From Megaustenia siamemsis (Eukaryota > Mollusca > Gastropoda > Stylommatophora > Ariophantidae), in contig JAVIAB010000073.1 in NCBI GenBank assembly GCA_032433765.1, forward strand, positions 60,671,552 through 60,735,551: DNA of 64,000 nucleotides, in the 5' to 3' direction. The notes under the pieces were generated by a model, which was not told where the DNA came from, did no database searches, and saw nothing but the letters and a program-made list of their open reading frames with translations. This document shows, piece by piece, positions 60,821 to 64,000 of this stretch; within the stretch, counting starts at the first letter, position 1; each line of letters opens with the position of its first letter. Both the position numbers and the translations under genes were made by a program.

Positions 60821-63001
60821 GGCTGTTGGTGTATGTGGAAGAAGAATGGCTGTTGGTGTATGTGGAAGAAGAATGGCTGTTGGTGTATGTGGAAGAAGAA
60901 TGATTGTTGGTGTATGTGGAAAAAGAAGAAGATTGGCTATTGGTGTGTGTGGAAGAGGAAGAAGAATGATAGCTGGTGTATGTGGAAGAAGAAAAATGGC
61001 TATTGGTGTATGTGGAAGAAGAAGAATGATTGCTGGTGTATGTGGAAGAAGAATGGCTGTTGGTGTATGTGGAAGTAGAAGAAGAATGATTGATGGTGCA
61101 TGTGGAAGAAGAATGACTGTTGGTGTATGTGGAAGAAGAAGAATGATTGCTGGTGTATGTGGAAGAATAATGGCTATTGGTGTATGTGGAAGAAGAAGAA
61201 TGATTGTTGGTTTATGTGGAACAAGAATGATTGTTGGTGTATGTGGAAGAGGAAGAAGAATGATTGTTGGTGTATGTGGAAGAAGAAGAAGAATTATTGT
61301 TGGTGTATGTGGAAGAAGTAGAACAATGACTGTTGGTGTATGTGGAAGAAGAAGAATAATGACTGTTGGTGTATGTGGAAGAAGAAGAATAATGACTGTT
61401 GGTGTATGTGGAAGAAGAAGAATAATGACTGTTGGTGTATGTGGAAGAGAAAAAAGAATGATTGCTGGTGTATGTGGAAGAAGAAGAATGATTGCTGGTG
61501 TATGTGGAAGGAGAATGGCTGTTGGTGTATGTGGAAGAAGAAGAAGAATGATTGTTGGTGTATGTGGAAGAAGAATGGCTGTTGCTGTATGTGGAAGAAG
61601 AAGAAGAATGACTGTTGGTGTATGTGGAAGAAGAGAAGAATGACTGTTGGTGTATGTGGAAAAAGAAGAATAATGACTGTTGGTGTATGTGGAAGAAGAA
61701 GATGAAGATTAATTGGTGGTGTATGTAGAAGAAGAAAGACTGTTGGTGTATGTGGAAGAGGAAGAAGAATGACTTTTGGTGTATGTGGAAGAAGAAGAAT
61801 TATTGCTGGTGTATGTGGAAGAAGAAGAATGATTGCTGGTGTATGTGGAAGAAGAAGTAGAAGAATGACTGTTGGTGTATGTGGAAGAGGAAGAAGAATG
61901 ATTGCTGGTGTATGTGAAAGAAGAATGACTGTTGGTATATGTGGAAGAAGAAGAAGAATGATTGTTGGTGTATGTGGAAGAAGAAAAAGAATGATTGTTG
62001 GTGTATGTGGAAGAAGAATGACTGTTGGTATATGTGGAAGAAGAAGAAGAATGATTGTTGGTGTATGTGGAAGAAGAAGAAGAATGACTGTTGGTATATG
62101 TGGAAGAAGAAGAAGAATGATTGTTGGTGTATGTGGAAGAAGAAGAAGAATGATTGTTGGTGTATGTGGAAGAAGAAGAAGAATGATTGTTGGTGTATGT
62201 GGAAGAAGAAGAAGAATGATTGTTGGTGTATGTGGAAGAATAATGACTGTTGGTGTATGTGGAAGAATAATGGCTGTTGGTGTATGTGGAAGAAGAATGA
62301 TTGTTGGTGTATGTGGAAGAAGAAGAATGATTGTTGGTGTATGTGGAAGAAGAATGACTGTTGGTGTATGTGGAAGAAGAAGAATGATTGTTGGTGTATG
62401 TGGAAGAAGAAGAATGACTGTTGGTGTATGTGGAAGAAGAAGAATGATTGTTGGTGTATGTGGAAGAAGAACGATTGCTGGTGTAAGTGGAAGAAGAATG
62501 ACTGTTGGTGTATGTGGTAAAAGAAAAATGACTGTTGGTGTATGTGGAAGAAGAATGATTGCTGGTGTATGTGGAAGAAGAATGACTGTTGGTGTATGTG
62601 GAAGAAGAATGGCTGTTGGTGTATGTGGAAGAAGAATGGGTGTTGGTGTATGTGGAAGAAGAAGAATGATTGTTGGTGTATGTGGAAGAAGAATGACTGT
62701 TGGTGTATGTGGAAGAAGAAGAATGATTGTTGGTGTATGTGGAAGAAGAATGACTGTTGGTGTATGTGGAAGAAGAATGGCTGTTGGTGTATGTGGAAGT
62801 AGAAGAATGATTGTTGGTGTATGTGGAAGAAGAATAAGAATGATTGTTTGTTGTATGTCGAAGAAGAATGATTGTTGGTTTATGTGGAAGAAGAAGAAGA
62901 ATGATTGTTGGTTTATGTGGAAGAAGAAGAATGATTGATGGTTTATGTGGAAGAAGAAGAATGATTGATGGCTTATGTGGAAGAAGAAGAATGATTGTTG
63001 G

Positions 63002-63598
63002 TGTATGTGGAAGAAAAATGGTTGTTGGTGTATGTTAAGGAAGATAAATAGCTGTTGGTGTATGTTGAAGAAGAAGAATGATTGTTGGTGTATGTGGAAG
63101 AAAAATGGTTGTTGGTGTATGTTAAGGAAGATAAATAGCTGTTGTATGTGGAAGAAAAATGGTTGTTGGTGTATGTTAATGAAGATAAATAGCTGTTGGT
63201 GTATGTGGAAGAAAAATGGTTGTTGGTGTATGTTAAGGAAGATAAATAGCTGTTGGTGTATGTGGAAGAAAAATGGTTGTTGGTGTATGTTAAGGAAGAT
63301 AAATAGCTGTTGTATGTGGAAGAAAAATGGTTGTTGGTGTATGTTAATGAAGATAAATAGCTGTTGGTGTATGTGGAAGAAAAATGGTTGTTGGTGTATG
63401 TTAAGGAAGATAAATAGCTGTTGTATGTGGAAGAAAAATGGTTGTTGGTGTATGTTAATGAAGATAAATAGCTGTTGGTGTATGTGGAAGAAAAATGGTT
63501 GTTGGTGTATGTTAAGGAAGATAAATAGCTGTTGGTGTATGTGGAAGAAAAATGGTTGTTGGTGTATGTTAAGGAAGATAAATAGCTGTTGGTGTATG
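63002..63598. repeat. 57-bp dimer subarray, block 4
   Basis: Same composition and right junction as block 3, at an offset of about 13.25 kb. After the junction the array changes to a different, homogeneous 30-mer, unlike blocks 1-3. Confidence 0.85.
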
Positions 63599-63647
63599 TG
63601 GAAAAAGAAGAATGGCTGTTGGTGTATGTAGGAGAAGAATAATGATT

Positions 63648-64000
63648 GTTGGTGTATGTTGAGGAAGAAGAATGATTGTTGGTGTAAATGGAAGAAGAAG
63701 AATGATTGTTGGTGTATGTTGAGGAAGAAGAATGATTGTTGGTGTATGTTGAGGAAGAAGAATGATTGTTGGTGTATGTTGAGGAAGAAGAATGATTGTT
63801 GGTGTATGTTGAGGAAGAAGAATGATTGTTGGTGTATGTTGAGGAAGAAGAATGATTGTTGGTGTATGTTGAGGAAGAAGAATGATTGTTGGTGCATATG
63901 GAAGAAGAAGAATGATTATTGGTGTATATGGAAGAAGAAGAATGATTGTTGGTGTATGTTGAGGAAGAAGAATGATTGTTGGTGTATGTTGACGAAGAAG
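63648..64000. repeat. Homogeneous 30-bp subarray at window end
   Basis: Units are TGTTGAGGAAGAAGAATGAT plus TGTTGGTGTA. Most of about 11 copies are identical, with a few AATGGAAG or ATATGGAAG exceptions. The very low divergence suggests recent expansion. The array continues beyond the window. Confidence 0.9.

Larger units (their letters stand above)
37258..64000. repeat. Giant 27/30/33-bp satellite, over 26.7 kb, open at window end
   Basis: The basic unit is GTATGTGGAAGAAGAATG followed by ACTGTTGGT (27 bp). Adding one or two GAA triplets gives 30- and 33-mers. Key variable sites are ATGACTG, ATGATTG or ATGGCTG, GTAT or ATAT after GG, and AGAAGAA, AGAAAAA or AGAGGAA. About 900 units. One strand has about 10 G per C, a strong GC skew. 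Minus-strand frames are open in all phases and two plus phases are nearly open. This gives open frames up to about 2070 codons (49870-56082, -), which switch among HIHQQSFFF, TYTNSHSSS and HTPTVILLP readings of the same DNA. Confidence 0.97.

Noticed and set aside
37258..64000. Many long open frames on both strands (Cys/Trp/Lys-rich MWKKNDCWC repeats, CGRRMTVGV repeats, and His/Gln/Phe or Ser/Thr/Tyr repeats on minus).
   Set aside because: Five of six phases of the unit are essentially stop-free, frames switch phase within single open frames, and no start context, splice signal or non-repeat domain is attached. They are compositional artefacts.

Overview
This window is from a eukaryotic genome, almost certainly an animal. 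It shows 5'-truncated LINE (non-LTR) retrotransposon remnants, tRNA-derived SINEs with internal Pol III boxes, a few exon-like pieces with GT/AG splice signals, and no compact genes. A mollusc or other lophotrochozoan is my best guess, from the overall style of minisatellite, SINE and LINE content; the sequence alone does not prove it. I find no intact protein-coding gene.

About 45 of the 64 kb (roughly 70%, from summed array boundaries) is tandem repeat, in at least sixteen families with unrelated units. In order: a 34-bp array (1-240), 22-bp (1.35-3.84 kb), 15-bp (4.49-4.95), 18/36-bp (5.15-6.11), ACTG/ACTC microsatellite (8.27-8.48), 57-bp (8.80-9.77), 61-bp x3 (10.36-10.54), 19/16-bp (12.74-14.53), 17-bp (14.64-17.45), GA-rich (20.96-21.35), 48-bp (22.80-23.33), 16/17-bp (25.24-29.87, split by a LINE 3' end), 36-bp (30.57-31.64), 68-bp x4 (32.64-32.91), 21-bp x4 (34.81-34.90), 20-bp (35.23-36.55), and a giant 27/30/33-bp satellite from 37.26 kb to the window end. 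The giant array has nested higher-order structure: two tandem 5185-bp copies flanked by related ~3-kb segments.

The non-satellite islands hold degenerate retroelements. These are an RNase H-bearing LINE 3' end (6.29-7.20 kb), several C-terminal fragments of one or more LINE families (7.43, 7.97, 18.56, 19.56, 19.94, 23.68, 24.57, 26.57 and 32.99 kb), and three copies of one tRNA-derived SINE (0.93, 9.88 and 36.55 kb). Other tRNA-like SINE heads lie near 4.0, 18.3, 19.1, 21.5, 34.1 and 34.4 kb. One short coiled-coil exon candidate (5024-5109) has good splice sites but an in-frame stop.

Most long open frames (up to about 2070 codons) are by-products of stop-poor repeat units. The same DNA unit is read in different frames along a single open frame, which argues against protein coding. 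The observations most worth following are the higher-order structure and strand asymmetry of the 27-bp satellite, two minisatellites that seem to have grown out of LINE coding sequence, and the density of unrelated minisatellites in one locus.
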